Shown here piece by piece: positions 7,901 through 15,314 of a stretch of 18,348 bases of DNA. The stretch's first letter is position 1; each line of letters starts with the position of its first letter. Below the pieces are notes generated by a model. It had not been told where the DNA came from. It did no database searches and saw nothing but the letters and a program-made list of their open reading frames with translations. The position numbers and the translations under genes are program-made. This DNA comes from Cyanobacteria bacterium HKST-UBA02. Lineage in GTDB: Bacteria > Cyanobacteriota > Vampirovibrionia > Obscuribacterales > Obscuribacteraceae. Location: assembly GCA_020431945.1 (NCBI GenBank), contig JAGQHH010000570.1, forward strand, positions 1-18,348. Reading direction: 5' to 3'.

Positions 7901-7935
7901 CCCGACCGGTTACGAGCCCTAAACCCGTAATAAGC

Positions 7936-7941
7936 TATAAT
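7936..7941 (+). promoter_or_regulatory. Candidate -10 box (TATAAT) for the 87-residue membrane protein gene
   Basis: A perfect TATAAT lies 31 nt before the ATG at 7973, in the divergent gap shared with moxR. No convincing -35 hexamer is seen 16-18 nt upstream (CGAGCC at 17 nt). Confidence 0.45.
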
Positions 7942-7972
7942 GCTCCTGTGAGATGTCGGTCACGGAAAAGTC

Positions 7973-8236
7973 ATGTCTCAGAACACAAGATTACTACTCC
8001 TCGCACTCGTAGTCCTGGTGGTCTTCGGGATCTTCCTTCAGAGCCTGATCGCCAGGTCCCTTCAGGACACTTTCGGAGCAGACAAAGGCTTGCCGGAAGT
8101 ACCGCAGCCCCGGTCGCCTTATGCCCAGAAGGGCGAGCCGCCGCCCAAACGTGACGGTGAGGGCGAGGGAGCCGACCAGGCTGGTGCACAGGCCGGGATT
8201 CCAATACCCAAACCAGTGCCGGCCAAGGCCAAGTAG
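7973..8236 (+). CDS. Small single-pass membrane protein with Pro-rich tail (hypothetical)
   Basis: The 87-residue product begins MSQNTRLLLLALVVLVVFG, a membrane helix spanning about residues 6-26, followed by a short amphipathic stretch and a Pro/Gly/Glu-rich, probably disordered tail ending in PKPVPAKAK. There is no lipobox Cys and no clear cleavage site, so it is probably anchored rather than released. A GGAAAAG-like ribosome binding site lies just before the ATG. It is divergent from moxR and convergent with the AI-2E permease gene, 18 nt away. A minus-strand frame of 81 codons covers the same DNA, but the plus frame has the promoter, binding site and a sensible membrane segment. No family is recognised. 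Confidence 0.65.
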   Translation: MSQNTRLLLLALVVLVVFGIFLQSLIARSLQDTFGADKGLPEVPQPRSPYAQKGEPPPKRDGEGEGADQAGAQAGIPIPKPVPAKAK

Positions 8237-8254
8237 CAAACCCCAGCCAAGTGC

Positions 8255-9406
8255 TCAGCCTTGCGGCGAGTCGGCTGCCGCCTCAGCCGGAAGATCTCGG
8301 CGGCAGGCGATCAAATGTCTGAAAAGTACACCCAGAGCCCCGGCCACCGGCAAGGATACGATGATTCCGAGCATGCCGTCGAGCCGAGCACCGATCATGA
8401 TGGCTAGAAATATCAGAACCGGATGCAATCCTATGGCATCGCCGATATAGCGCGGCGCCACGATGTTATCCTTGATCCACTGCAAGAGGTTGAACACCAC
8501 CAGCAGTATCAATACCTGGACGATTCGATCGGCGGGCAGATTGCTCATACCGGTCAGAATCACCGATAGAAGCGCGGGCAGGAAGCCGAGAGTGGGACCT
8601 ATGACCGGCACGATCTCCCAGACACCGAGGAAAAGACCGAGAGCCAGGGCATACTGGACGCCCAGCACCATATAGACCACCACCATGAAGACACCGAACA
8701 GAAGACCGAGCACGATCTGTCCCCGGAAGAAAGCGTGAAGACTGACATTGATCTCGCTCAAAACTGTTCGCGCCGGACCGCGCCTGGCTTCCGGCAGCAA
8801 ATCCACCAGCGATGACACCATTGAAGATCCGCCCTGCAGAAAATAGAAGGTCAGCACCATGACACTGAGACCGTAGACGATCCAGGTCATGGTAGACATG
8901 GCCACCGCCGCCATCTGCCCGACGATGGCATTGCCGTCTGGTCTGGGCAAGTTTCCGGCCAGGGAGGATATGACCTCCTGGAGATTGGGAAGGTGATAGC
9001 GAGCCAGGGTGGCTTCGAGAGGCCCGCTCATGGCTCCGAGATTGTCGGCCCAGAGAGGCAATTGATTGATGGTGCTGTTGAGCAGCTCCGAGAGCTGCAC
9101 CATCATCGCCGGGACTAATAGAACGATACCAAAAATGGTTAGCACCGCCAGCATGCCATAAACCGCCAGGACGGCCAGGATCCTTTTGCCGCAAGCCTTC
9201 TCCAGGCTATCGACGAAGCCGGATACGGTATAAGTAAAAAAGATCGAGATGGCAAGGATGCGCAGGATATCAGAAAAGGTAACAGCCAGCTGCACGACCA
9301 GATAACCGATGAGCAGGCAGAGCGTGGTGATCACCAGACGGCGCTGCAAAAGAAGCAGGCTTTCGCCTTGATCTTCGGTTTTCGGCTCGGGGCCAGAATT
9401 CTTCAT
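8255..9406 (-). CDS. AI-2E family transporter (PF01594-type membrane permease)
   Basis: The 383-residue protein has the family pattern of about seven to eight membrane helices: a helix pair near residues 25-65, one near 77-101, a long extracytoplasmic loop at about 105-165, a helix at 170-190, then the cytoplasmic FFRGQ motif (about 218-222), EIVPVIGPTLGFLPALL in the middle of the C-terminal half, and NIVAPRYIGDAIGLHP near residue 325. These are hallmarks of the family that includes TqsA and PerM. Members have been linked to autoinducer export, to Na+/H+ exchange and to permease roles, so the substrate cannot be assigned. The gene starts 8 nt after the stop of the TPR gene upstream, so the two form an operon. 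The hydrophilic C-terminus (ending DSPQG) is short. Confidence 0.9.
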   Translation of the reverse strand: MKNSGPEPKTEDQGESLLLLQRRLVITTLCLLIGYLVVQLAVTFSDILRILAISIFFTYTVSGFVDSLEKACGKRILAVLAVYGMLAVLTIFGIVLLVPAMMVQLSELLNSTINQLPLWADNLGAMSGPLEATLARYHLPNLQEVISSLAGNLPRPDGNAIVGQMAAVAMSTMTWIVYGLSVMVLTFYFLQGGSSMVSSLVDLLPEARRGPARTVLSEINVSLHAFFRGQIVLGLLFGVFMVVVYMVLGVQYALALGLFLGVWEIVPVIGPTLGFLPALLSVILTGMSNLPADRIVQVLILLVVFNLLQWIKDNIVAPRYIGDAIGLHPVLIFLAIMIGARLDGMLGIIVSLPVAGALGVLFRHLIACRRDLPAEAAADSPQG

Positions 9407-9414
9407 GACACTAC

Positions 9415-10101
9415 TCAGCGCGAGTTAAGCAGCCTTTTCAGATAATCCACTCTCTGGACGACTCCGGCATCGAGCTTATCACGAGGAGCAAGCTCCATGG
9501 TTCGCTTGTATTCATATAAAGCGTCCTCGCCTTTCTGAAGCTTCATATAAGTATCGCCCAGCAATTGATGGAAACGAAAGTCCCCGGGGACCAGAAGAAT
9601 AGCCAGCTTGAGCTGTTTTTCGGCCTCCTCAAAATCCTCCTGGTTGACAAGAATCTCGGACAGGCGATAACGAGACTCGACATCCGAGGCATTGCGCTTG
9701 AGAGCCTGGTTGAACTCGGCAGCAGCCTCGGACTTCTTGCCGAGACTGGAAAGAATGATACCGAGATTGAAATGGTAATCGGCACGCTCCGGCTTGATCT
9801 TGAGAGCTATCCTGGCTTCCTTCTCCGCCTCGTCGAACTGCTTGAGTTCTTTGAGGACCACAGCAAGATTGTTGTGATAGGCGCCCCCTCCAGGGTTCAA
9901 GCTAATCGCCTTGCGATAGAGATTGGCTGCCTCGTCGAGCTTGCCCTGGCTCTGCAAATCGATCCCTTCGAGATTGCACTGTCTGGCTTCCTCGGCGTCA
10001 GCCCTGGCCGCCGGCTGGAAAGCGAAAGAGATCGCCCCTACAGCCAGAAAGCAAATCAGGCTCCTGATCTTACGATTGATTTTGTGATCTGGGTGACGCA
10101 T
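9415..10101 (-). CDS. Exported TPR-repeat protein
   Basis: From the ATG at 10101 the protein has 228 residues. The first 35 form a signal peptide: basic start (HKINRKIRS), a hydrophobic core (LICFLAVGAISFAF) and a likely AxA cleavage site in AARADA. The rest consists of five tandem tetratricopeptide repeats of 34 residues, beginning near CNLEGIDLQSQGKLDEAANL, AYHNNLAVVLKELKQFDEAE, DYHFNLGIILSSLGKKSEAA, ESRYRLSEILVNQEDFEEAE and RFHQLLGDTYMKLQKGEDAL. TPRs form protein-binding superhelices, so it is likely a periplasmic scaffold. The frame is open up to 10335, but the extra N-terminal residues there are unlike protein, would destroy the signal peptide, and would overlap the divergent hydrolase gene. 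It precedes the AI-2E permease gene by 8 nt, suggesting a joint role. Confidence 0.85.
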   Translation of the reverse strand: MRHPDHKINRKIRSLICFLAVGAISFAFQPAARADAEEARQCNLEGIDLQSQGKLDEAANLYRKAISLNPGGGAYHNNLAVVLKELKQFDEAEKEARIALKIKPERADYHFNLGIILSSLGKKSEAAAEFNQALKRNASDVESRYRLSEILVNQEDFEEAEKQLKLAILLVPGDFRFHQLLGDTYMKLQKGEDALYEYKRTMELAPRDKLDAGVVQRVDYLKRLLNSR

Positions 10102-10113
10102 CTTCCCTGGCTC

Positions 10114-10122
10114 TGATATCCT
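10114..10122 (+). promoter_or_regulatory. Candidate extended -10 element for the hydrolase gene
   Basis: TGATATCCT contains TG, one base, then TATCCT, an extended -10 pattern, about 38 nt before the TTG start at 10160. The centre is the palindrome GATATC in the 58-nt divergent gap, so a minus-strand element may overlap it. Weak evidence. Confidence 0.25.
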
Positions 10123-10159
10123 AAATTTCTTACCTCGAACGGGAATCGGATAATCTCGA

Positions 10160-11104
10160 TTGCGCTCTCCCTGGCGGCTGATAACGTTAATCCTTGTAAT
10201 CGCCCTGACGACAGGTCTGATCGTCATGATAGTGCTGTTTGCCGGATCGCAAAAGCGAATCCGCAATCTCAAGCACGAGAAATTCCAGCTCCTCAGCCAG
10301 GTGGCTTCCCTGACCACCGGCAAATCACCGGACACTGTAAGAGACGAGCAATCTCTCTACCGCCGGGACTTCGTCAGCCACAATGACGGCAACCGGGACA
10401 GCTATGTCCTGTCGCCACCCCTGGTGCCGCCCGCCGACGGCAAATATGTTCTGGTGGTCTACCTGCACGGCATGGGATCCAATTATCTCGAGCCTTATTT
10501 CGTCCCGGACAAAGAGCCCATCGCTCCCCGATTGAGAGAGGCGTTTCCAGGCATGGTCCTGGCATCCCTGAGCTATGGCAAGGACTCTTCCTGGACCAAT
10601 CCGAAAGCCGTCGCCGACATCAACCAGAATATCAGCGAGCTCACCTATGCTTATCCGGTGGACAGCATCATCATGATGGGCACCAGTATGGGGGGCTGCG
10701 CCGCCGCCTATTACAGCGCCGTCGCGCCGGAGCCGATCAGGAAGAGAATCCGGGGAGTGGTGAGCATCGAGGGGGCAGGCGATCTGGCGGAGCTATTCAA
10801 ATCAACCGGATCGACCGTGGTCAAATTCGGCATATCCGGCGCCATGGGCGGGACGCCGGAGACCGTTCCGGACGTCTACAAGCAATCGAGCTTCCTGAGC
10901 CATCTGGACGAGCTACCGCAAAGCACTCGCTTCGCCATCGTCTCCGCCCGCCAGGATAGCACCGTCCCACCGGCCCTGCAAAAAGAGATGAAAGAAAGCA
11001 TCGAGAAGCATGGCAACCCGGTCAGTTTCGTGGAGCTCGACGCCGGACACGAGATGCCACCACCGGGAGTCTATGTAGACGCCCTGCGCTTCGCCCTTCA
11101 GTGA
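10160..11104 (+). CDS. Membrane-anchored alpha/beta hydrolase (esterase/lipase-like)
   Basis: The 314-residue product starts with an N-terminal anchor (about residues 7-28), then a short charged, possibly coiled linker and an alpha/beta hydrolase domain from about 95. The oxyanion-type HGMG motif is at 103-106, the nucleophile elbow GTSMG places Ser176, Asp266 lies in SARQDSTVP and His297 in DAGHEMPPP, giving a complete Ser-Asp-His triad. The catalytic domain should face the periplasm if the anchor is inserted N-in. The start is a TTG: later starts would remove the anchor, and the next Met (residue 23) falls inside it. The gene heads a plus-strand run with the TPR gene 43 nt downstream. The substrate is unknown; feruloyl-esterase-like, peptidase-like and lysophospholipase-like families share this layout. 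Confidence 0.85.
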   Translation: MRSPWRLITLILVIALTTGLIVMIVLFAGSQKRIRNLKHEKFQLLSQVASLTTGKSPDTVRDEQSLYRRDFVSHNDGNRDSYVLSPPLVPPADGKYVLVVYLHGMGSNYLEPYFVPDKEPIAPRLREAFPGMVLASLSYGKDSSWTNPKAVADINQNISELTYAYPVDSIIMMGTSMGGCAAAYYSAVAPEPIRKRIRGVVSIEGAGDLAELFKSTGSTVVKFGISGAMGGTPETVPDVYKQSSFLSHLDELPQSTRFAIVSARQDSTVPPALQKEMKESIEKHGNPVSFVELDAGHEMPPPGVYVDALRFALQ

Positions 11105-11147
11105 AGCTGGTATCATTTCTGAGTGACAGTAAAAGCGGAGTGAGAGT

Positions 11148-12473
11148 ATGAGCGACTCACGACTCAAGACGAGCCTGATTTGTCTGGGCCTCTCGGCAGG
11201 GCTCTGCCTGGCACCAGATATGCTACCAGAGGCTCGAGCCCAGAGCGCTTTCTGGGACACGGCAGCACGCCGCCAGTCACAGGATCTCTCGTCTGCCGCC
11301 CTGAACTATCTGACAAACCGGGCAGACAAAAAGAGTCATGGTTTCAAATTCAAAACAAAATCCAAGAGTGGAGTCGATAAAGCAATCGAGCTGCTCGACC
11401 GGGCAGTCGCAGCCGACCCCACCGATCCGCTTCCGCACTATCTTCTGGGCATAGCCCTGGCCATGTCCGGTCGCTTCGAGCCGGCTCTCGAGGCTCTGAA
11501 AAAAGCAAACAAGCTCGACCCGGACGAAGAGGAGACCCTGATCGCCGCCGGTCTAGCCCAGCATCTCGGCGGCAATTACCGAAGCGCCATCTCGATCTGG
11601 AGCAAGCTCGAGAAACGCACCGAAAACCTGGTGCCGGTTCATATTCTTCTGGGCTACGCTTATTTTCGCCAGGGCGATTTCGATAGTGCTCTGGACAGCT
11701 TCGCCGCCGCCACCGAAGAGAATCCCTCATGCCAGGCGGCTTACCAGGGAATGGCGGAGATCTATCTGCTCTCCGGAGATCTCGTCAACGCGCGCAAATA
11801 TGCCAGTCGGGCCGAGTCCATCAGTACTTACCCGCCGGTCATTCTCATGCTTGCCGAAATCGACCTCATGGAAGGAGACGACAAATCCGCCCAGACCCGC
11901 TTGAGAGACTGGAAGAAAAGCACTCGCAAAGGACCTGTCCATCGCTCCATGACCACTATAGGATTCTCGGACCAGCATAACTTCCAGTGGGATCCCCTGG
12001 GTCATCAGCATCTCGACAACGACAGCGTGCTCCAGGCACGCAATCTGTCGGCGGACAAGGCAACCAGAGCCGCCGGTCTGGGCAAACGCGGTAAAGTCGA
12101 TGCTCTGATGGCCACCCTCAAAAAGGGCCTGGCTACCAACCCCCGTGACTTCTTCCTGGTCCACGAGCTGGGTTGTCTCCAGATGGCCCAGGGCAATCCG
12201 ACGGCGGCCCGGGCAAGTTTCAAAAGAGCTCTCAAGCTCTGCAGTCAGTGCAACCTCGATCTCATCTATCTTGCCTCCTGCTCTCTCATGCTTCAGAAAG
12301 AAGATGAGGCCAGGAGCTATATGAGCCGTTATCGGAAGATCTATCCCGGTGCCACCCTCAGACCGGAATTGAATGATCTCACCGAAGCTCCGGAAGAAGC
12401 CCAGGCCGAGGCCGGAACACTGCCCGGCAAAAACAAGAACTCAGGCAAGAAAGAAGAACCGGACGGCTTCTGA
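11148..12473 (+). CDS. Exported TPR-repeat protein (441 residues)
   Basis: A signal peptide covers about residues 1-32, with hydrophobic core LICLGLSAGLCLAPDML and a likely cleavage after ARA. Repeats are seen at about 76-250 (for example HYLLGIALAMSGRFEPALEA, VHILLGYAYFRQGDFDSALD, AYQGMAEIYLLSGDLVNARK), then a less regular part around residues 255-330, and two more repeats at about 330-405 (LVHELGCLQMAQGNPTAARA, LIYLASCSLMLQKEDEARSY). The C-terminal 40 residues are Glu/Lys/Gly-rich and probably disordered. GGAG lies about 8 nt before the ATG. TPR arrays bind partner proteins; this is most likely a periplasmic or outer-membrane-associated scaffold. The stop TGA shares its last base with the ATG of the next gene. 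A TATCAT at 11111-11116 may give it an additional promoter. Confidence 0.85.
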   Translation: MSDSRLKTSLICLGLSAGLCLAPDMLPEARAQSAFWDTAARRQSQDLSSAALNYLTNRADKKSHGFKFKTKSKSGVDKAIELLDRAVAADPTDPLPHYLLGIALAMSGRFEPALEALKKANKLDPDEEETLIAAGLAQHLGGNYRSAISIWSKLEKRTENLVPVHILLGYAYFRQGDFDSALDSFAAATEENPSCQAAYQGMAEIYLLSGDLVNARKYASRAESISTYPPVILMLAEIDLMEGDDKSAQTRLRDWKKSTRKGPVHRSMTTIGFSDQHNFQWDPLGHQHLDNDSVLQARNLSADKATRAAGLGKRGKVDALMATLKKGLATNPRDFFLVHELGCLQMAQGNPTAARASFKRALKLCSQCNLDLIYLASCSLMLQKEDEARSYMSRYRKIYPGATLRPELNDLTEAPEEAQAEAGTLPGKNKNSGKKEEPDGF

Positions 12474-12679
12474 TGAAGAAGACCGAAAAGGAAAAGCTCT
12501 CCCAGGAGATTCTCATCACTTACATAGGAATCGCCGTGGTGGTGCTCATCCTTGTAATCAATTTCGCCCTTGTCTTCTATGTAGCCGACCGGATGACAAA
12601 AATGGAAGAGCGCAGCAATGCCATCGATATCCGGGGAAAAGATCTCGAGCCGGTGCCGATACCTGATCTGATGAAATAG
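12473..12679 (+). CDS. Small single-pass membrane protein (68 residues, hypothetical)
   Basis: The start ATG overlaps the TPR stop by one base (TGATG), a typical coupled arrangement. After a charged start (KKTEKEKLSQE) there is one strong membrane helix at about residues 14-38 (ILITYIGIAVVVLILVINFA) and a charged tail ending PIPDLMK. No family is recognised. Its coupling to the exported TPR protein suggests it serves as a partner or anchor. Its stop directly abuts the stop of the convergent NTF2-like gene, leaving no room for a terminator between them. Confidence 0.7.
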   Translation: MKKTEKEKLSQEILITYIGIAVVVLILVINFALVFYVADRMTKMEERSNAIDIRGKDLEPVPIPDLMK

Positions 12680-13222
12680 TCAGGAGTGCTTTTTCTTCCA
12701 GTCGCTCTTGTAGTGGAGCTTTTTCCAGCTTCCGTTCTTGCGCACGAAAACATCGGTACAGTCGGACTCGTAAGTGCCTGTCTTCCGGCCGCCCACCACT
12801 TTGGTGGCATGGAAAGTGACCACGGCGGTGTCGCCGTCGACCCGGGCATAGGGATGATCGATGGTATAAGAGAGCACTGGATTCTTGCCGACATGGGAAT
12901 CGTGCCAGCGTTTCTTCAGATCGACCATGACCGCTTCCCGACCGACCAGGAGCTTTTTGCTGTGGTTGTCGAAAGTGGTGACACCATCATCCAGATACTT
13001 CTCGAACTCTTCGAAATTGCCGTCGGTGTAAGCCTTGGCGATCTTCTTCAGGGTCTCGAGCACCGCCTCTGACTCCGAGCAGGCAGCGTGAGGATTGGTA
13101 CAACTGACCTTGCCTCCCTGGCATTTGTCCGCCTCGCTACCCTGATCTTGATCCAGGGCCGAAGCCGGCAGCATCGCGAAGGCGACGGCGAGGGTGGCGA
13201 GAATAACGCTCTTTCTAATCAT
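12680..13222 (-). CDS. Exported NTF2-like (SnoaL/DUF4440-type) protein
   Basis: The 180-residue product has a signal peptide (about 1-22, hydrophobic core ILATLAVAFAMLPA, ending ASA). A short segment with three Cys (34, 41, 48) follows; a fourth Cys is at 155. From about residue 52 the pattern is that of the NTF2-like fold: a helix with LETLKKIAKAYTDGNFEEFE, LVGREAVMVDLKKRW, then strands including PYARVDGDTAVVTFHA and a final WKKLHYKSDW. This fold is used by SnoaL-like and ketosteroid-isomerase-like proteins; no catalytic residues can be assigned. The Cys could form disulfides outside the cytoplasm. GAGG lies about 10 nt before the ATG. The 94-residue gene lies 57 nt upstream on the same strand. 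Confidence 0.8.
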   Translation of the reverse strand: MIRKSVILATLAVAFAMLPASALDQDQGSEADKCQGGKVSCTNPHAACSESEAVLETLKKIAKAYTDGNFEEFEKYLDDGVTTFDNHSKKLLVGREAVMVDLKKRWHDSHVGKNPVLSYTIDHPYARVDGDTAVVTFHATKVVGGRKTGTYESDCTDVFVRKNGSWKKLHYKSDWKKKHS

Positions 13223-13279
13223 ATGCTTGCAACCTCAGGTAGATTCTACAGCCAATTCAGGCTCAAGTCACGTGCAATC

Positions 13280-13564
13280 TCACTGCACTCGCCTGATGGC
13301 GTCCTCGATATTCCGCAAAGACCTGTCGGTGTCCCGCAAATAAGAATTGACCATATCCAGCTGGCGATCCAGATCCGCCATCTTTCTCTTGATCTCGTCG
13401 GCTTTCTCCTCGAGGTGAGACCGCTGGTCTATGAGAGCGTCCCTGGTCTTGGAGAGGTTGTTGTAGACGGTCTGATCGTAAGCCTGGACATAACCGGCAC
13501 AATAAGAGAGGCCGCCTACCACGAGGATAAGGACCGGCAACAATAGCTTCTGCCTGGGCACCAC
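13280..13564 (-). CDS. Small membrane-anchored coiled-coil protein (94 residues, hypothetical)
   Basis: A GTG at 13564 with AGGAG exactly 7 nt upstream starts the frame. Residues 6-24 form a membrane helix (KLLLPVLILVVGGLSYCAG) and residues about 32-92 are a continuous heptad-like charged helix (for example LEEKADEIKRKMADLDRQLD), so it is most likely anchored with a coiled coil outside or inside the membrane. The Cys after the helix is preceded by LSY, which is not a lipobox, so lipidation is unlikely. It lies upstream of the exported NTF2-like gene on the same strand and may share its transcript. No family is recognised. Confidence 0.7.
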   Translation of the reverse strand: MVPRQKLLLPVLILVVGGLSYCAGYVQAYDQTVYNNLSKTRDALIDQRSHLEEKADEIKRKMADLDRQLDMVNSYLRDTDRSLRNIEDAIRRVQ

Positions 13565-13652
13565 TGAGTTTCTCCTTTAGAACCCTCTAGAGAATATTAC
13601 AACCAATATAAAGGTAGAAGCGAGAAAATCCTGATTCCCTGTAGAGCCTTGC

Positions 13653-13658
13653 TATATT
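13653..13658 (+). promoter_or_regulatory. Candidate -10 box (TATATT) of nadC
   Basis: TATATT matches five of six -10 positions and would give a leader of about 28 nt before GTG 13693. No good -35 is seen (CTGATT at 16 nt spacing is the nearest). It overlaps a TTG at 13657 that would otherwise extend the frame, which argues against that earlier start. Confidence 0.35.
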
Positions 13659-13692
13659 GCATGCCGTAAAAAGACAGATCGGGAGAGAGCCA

Positions 13693-14580
13693 GTGAGCGC
13701 AAGCAAGACGGAGAAAGACTACCGGCAAGCCCTGGAGGGCGAAGCCCGGACACTCTGCGAGCGTGCCATCGCTCTGGGCATGGCAGAAGACCTGGGTCTC
13801 GAGAAGATCGGCGATGTCACCACCCTGGCCACTGTCCCGGAGGACGCCAGGGCACAGGCCCGGGTAGAGCTTCGCCAGCCGGCGATGATCGCCGGTCTGA
13901 CGATTTTCCAGTCGGTGATGCAGGAACTCGACCGGGATCTAAACCTGGACTTCCTCTGCCGGGAAGGAGACAGGGTCGCCGGAACGCCCTGTGACATCCT
14001 GAGAGTGACAGGCAATGCCCGGGCGATCCTCACCGCCGAGCGTCTCGCCCTCAATCTTCTCCAGCGTATGTCGGCCATAGCCACCATGACCGGCCGCTTC
14101 GTCGAGAAAGCCCGGGGAAGCGGCATCGAAATACTACACACGAGAAAAACGACACCGGGTCTGCGTGCTTTCGAGCGTTACGCCGTCCTGGTCGGTGGCG
14201 GCTCCCTTCACCGGGCCGGACTCTATGACCGGGTCCTGATCAAAGAGAATCACATAACCATGGCAGGCTCGGTGGCAGAGGCTGTCATGCGCTCCCGCAA
14301 AGCATGGCCCGCGCTGATTGTCGAGATCGAGACCAGGACTCTCGCCGAAGTCGAAGAAGCCGTTGAGGCCGGCGCCGATATCATCCTTCTCGACAATATG
14401 AAACCGGATCAAGTGCGAGAAGCCGTGAGGCTTGTGGCCGGCGCCGGCAGGCTCGAAGTCTCCGGTGGTATCAATCTGGACAATCTCGATTCCTACCTCA
14501 TACAAGGTATCGACTATATATCCGTCGGGGCCCTCACGCACTCGGTTCCGGCTGTGGATATGAGCCTGATTCTGGATTGA
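13693..14580 (+). CDS. nadC: Nicotinate-nucleotide pyrophosphorylase (carboxylating), quinolinate phosphoribosyltransferase
   Basis: NadC converts quinolinate and phosphoribosyl pyrophosphate into nicotinate mononucleotide, CO2 and pyrophosphate in de novo NAD synthesis. From GTG 13693 it has 295 residues, the usual size. Family signatures are clear: EDLG followed by GDVTT near the N-terminus, the HTRKTTPGLRAFERYAV block, GGGSLHRAGLYDRVLIKENH (family usual GGGxNHR and KDNH, so two mild substitutions), EIETRT, and DIILLDNM with EVSGGI near the C-terminus. GGGAG at 13681-13685 lies 7 nt before the GTG; an earlier TTG at 13657 has no such site. nadA and nadB are not in the window, so the gene is separated from its pathway partners here. 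It seems to be transcribed on its own. Confidence 0.97.
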   Translation: MSASKTEKDYRQALEGEARTLCERAIALGMAEDLGLEKIGDVTTLATVPEDARAQARVELRQPAMIAGLTIFQSVMQELDRDLNLDFLCREGDRVAGTPCDILRVTGNARAILTAERLALNLLQRMSAIATMTGRFVEKARGSGIEILHTRKTTPGLRAFERYAVLVGGGSLHRAGLYDRVLIKENHITMAGSVAEAVMRSRKAWPALIVEIETRTLAEVEEAVEAGADIILLDNMKPDQVREAVRLVAGAGRLEVSGGINLDNLDSYLIQGIDYISVGALTHSVPAVDMSLILD

Positions 14581-14686
14581 GAAGCGTTGAAAAGCGACTA
14601 AATTCTGTTAACAAACTTAAAATTATGAAGACTGTTAAGCGCGGAAACACCGCTATATTCAGCTAAGCGAAGATCGAGCCCGGCAA

Positions 14687-14716
14687 TTGTCAGGGTATAT
14701 TTGATTAACATATAAG
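14687..14716 (+). promoter_or_regulatory. Candidate sigma70-type promoter for the receiver-like gene
   Basis: TTGTCA (14687-14692) and TATAAG (14711-14716) are separated by 18 nt; each matches five of six consensus positions. It is the best two-element promoter in the window. It would give a leader of roughly 140 nt before the ATG at 14867. Confidence 0.5.
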
Positions 14717-14765
14717 CAGTTCTCAATCGACGATCCAGGCTATACACTAATACTGTCTTCAACTT

Positions 14766-14840
14766 CTCTTCATCTTTTCGTCAAGCACCGCCGCGAAGAG
14801 GTCTCCAGTCGGCCGGGCTGTTTAATGTTGTCGTTTTTTT
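14766..14840 (+). promoter_or_regulatory. Possibly structured 5' leader with T-tract ahead of the receiver-like gene
   Basis: CTCTTC (14766-14771) can pair with GAAGAG (14795-14800), and a second short stem (CAGTC with GGCTG, including one wobble, 14806-14820) follows. A run of seven T lies at 14834-14840, 13 nt beyond the second stem, which is too far for a classic terminator. The 286-nt gap 14581-14866 otherwise holds the promoter and nothing else I recognise; it matches no riboswitch class that I know. Confidence 0.2.
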
Positions 14841-14866
14841 CAGCGTTTCTCTAAGGACTAATAACC

Positions 14867-15268
14867 ATGAGCAAACCAACCAGAATTTTCCTAGTCGAGC
14901 AGGATTCGCCCTCGCTCGTGATGCTCAATCTCTGGCTCGACAACTTCGATGATATCGAGATCGTGGGTACGGCCCTGGCAGACGAGGATGTTCTCGGGCG
15001 CATTGCCCGCAGCCGCCCGGACGTGGTGGTGTTCAAATGGCAGACATCCACCGTCAAGCAGCTGAAGATGACCATGGATGCACCGGCCCTGGTGTGCATC
15101 CGGGACGGCAATTTCCTCGCCCTCGAAGGCATGATCAACGGCACCCCCGAGATCCTGATCCCCTCGACCCATACCTGCGACGAGTTGATAAAATCAATCA
15201 AACGGGCTGCCGCCAAGCGTCTTGCTATGCACTCCAAGCCCGATATGCCCCTTTCCAAGGCCGGTTAG
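14867..15268 (+). CDS. Stand-alone receiver-like protein lacking the phospho-acceptor Asp
   Basis: The 133-residue product has the response-regulator receiver layout: strand 1 IFLVEQDSP (7-15, acidic pocket Glu11/Asp13), a helix, strand 2 EIVGTA, strand 3 PDVVVFKW (51-58), then IRDG and ILIPSTHTCDELIKSIKRA at the end. Lys57 occupies the place of the phosphorylated Asp, and the conserved Thr/Ser and Lys of strands 4 and 5 are also not evident (IRDG, PST). Phosphorylation in the normal way is therefore unlikely. There is no output domain. AAGGA lies 9 nt before the ATG. A polytopic membrane protein gene follows within about 50 nt, so they may be co-transcribed. A role as a protein-interaction pseudo-receiver is inference. 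Confidence 0.85.
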   Translation: MSKPTRIFLVEQDSPSLVMLNLWLDNFDDIEIVGTALADEDVLGRIARSRPDVVVFKWQTSTVKQLKMTMDAPALVCIRDGNFLALEGMINGTPEILIPSTHTCDELIKSIKRAAAKRLAMHSKPDMPLSKAG

Positions 15269-15314
15269 AATCAACCTCCATCCAGTTTTTCCAGGACTGC
15301 TCACTCTCTTGGCG

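Noticed and set aside
10102..10335. N-terminal extension of the exported TPR protein
   Set aside because: The extension would bury the signal peptide and overlap the divergent hydrolase gene; the ATG at 10101 gives a standard exported protein.
14806..14840. Intrinsic terminator before the receiver-like gene
   Set aside because: The stem is short with a wobble pair, and the T-run begins 13 nt after it, so it does not fit a normal terminator.
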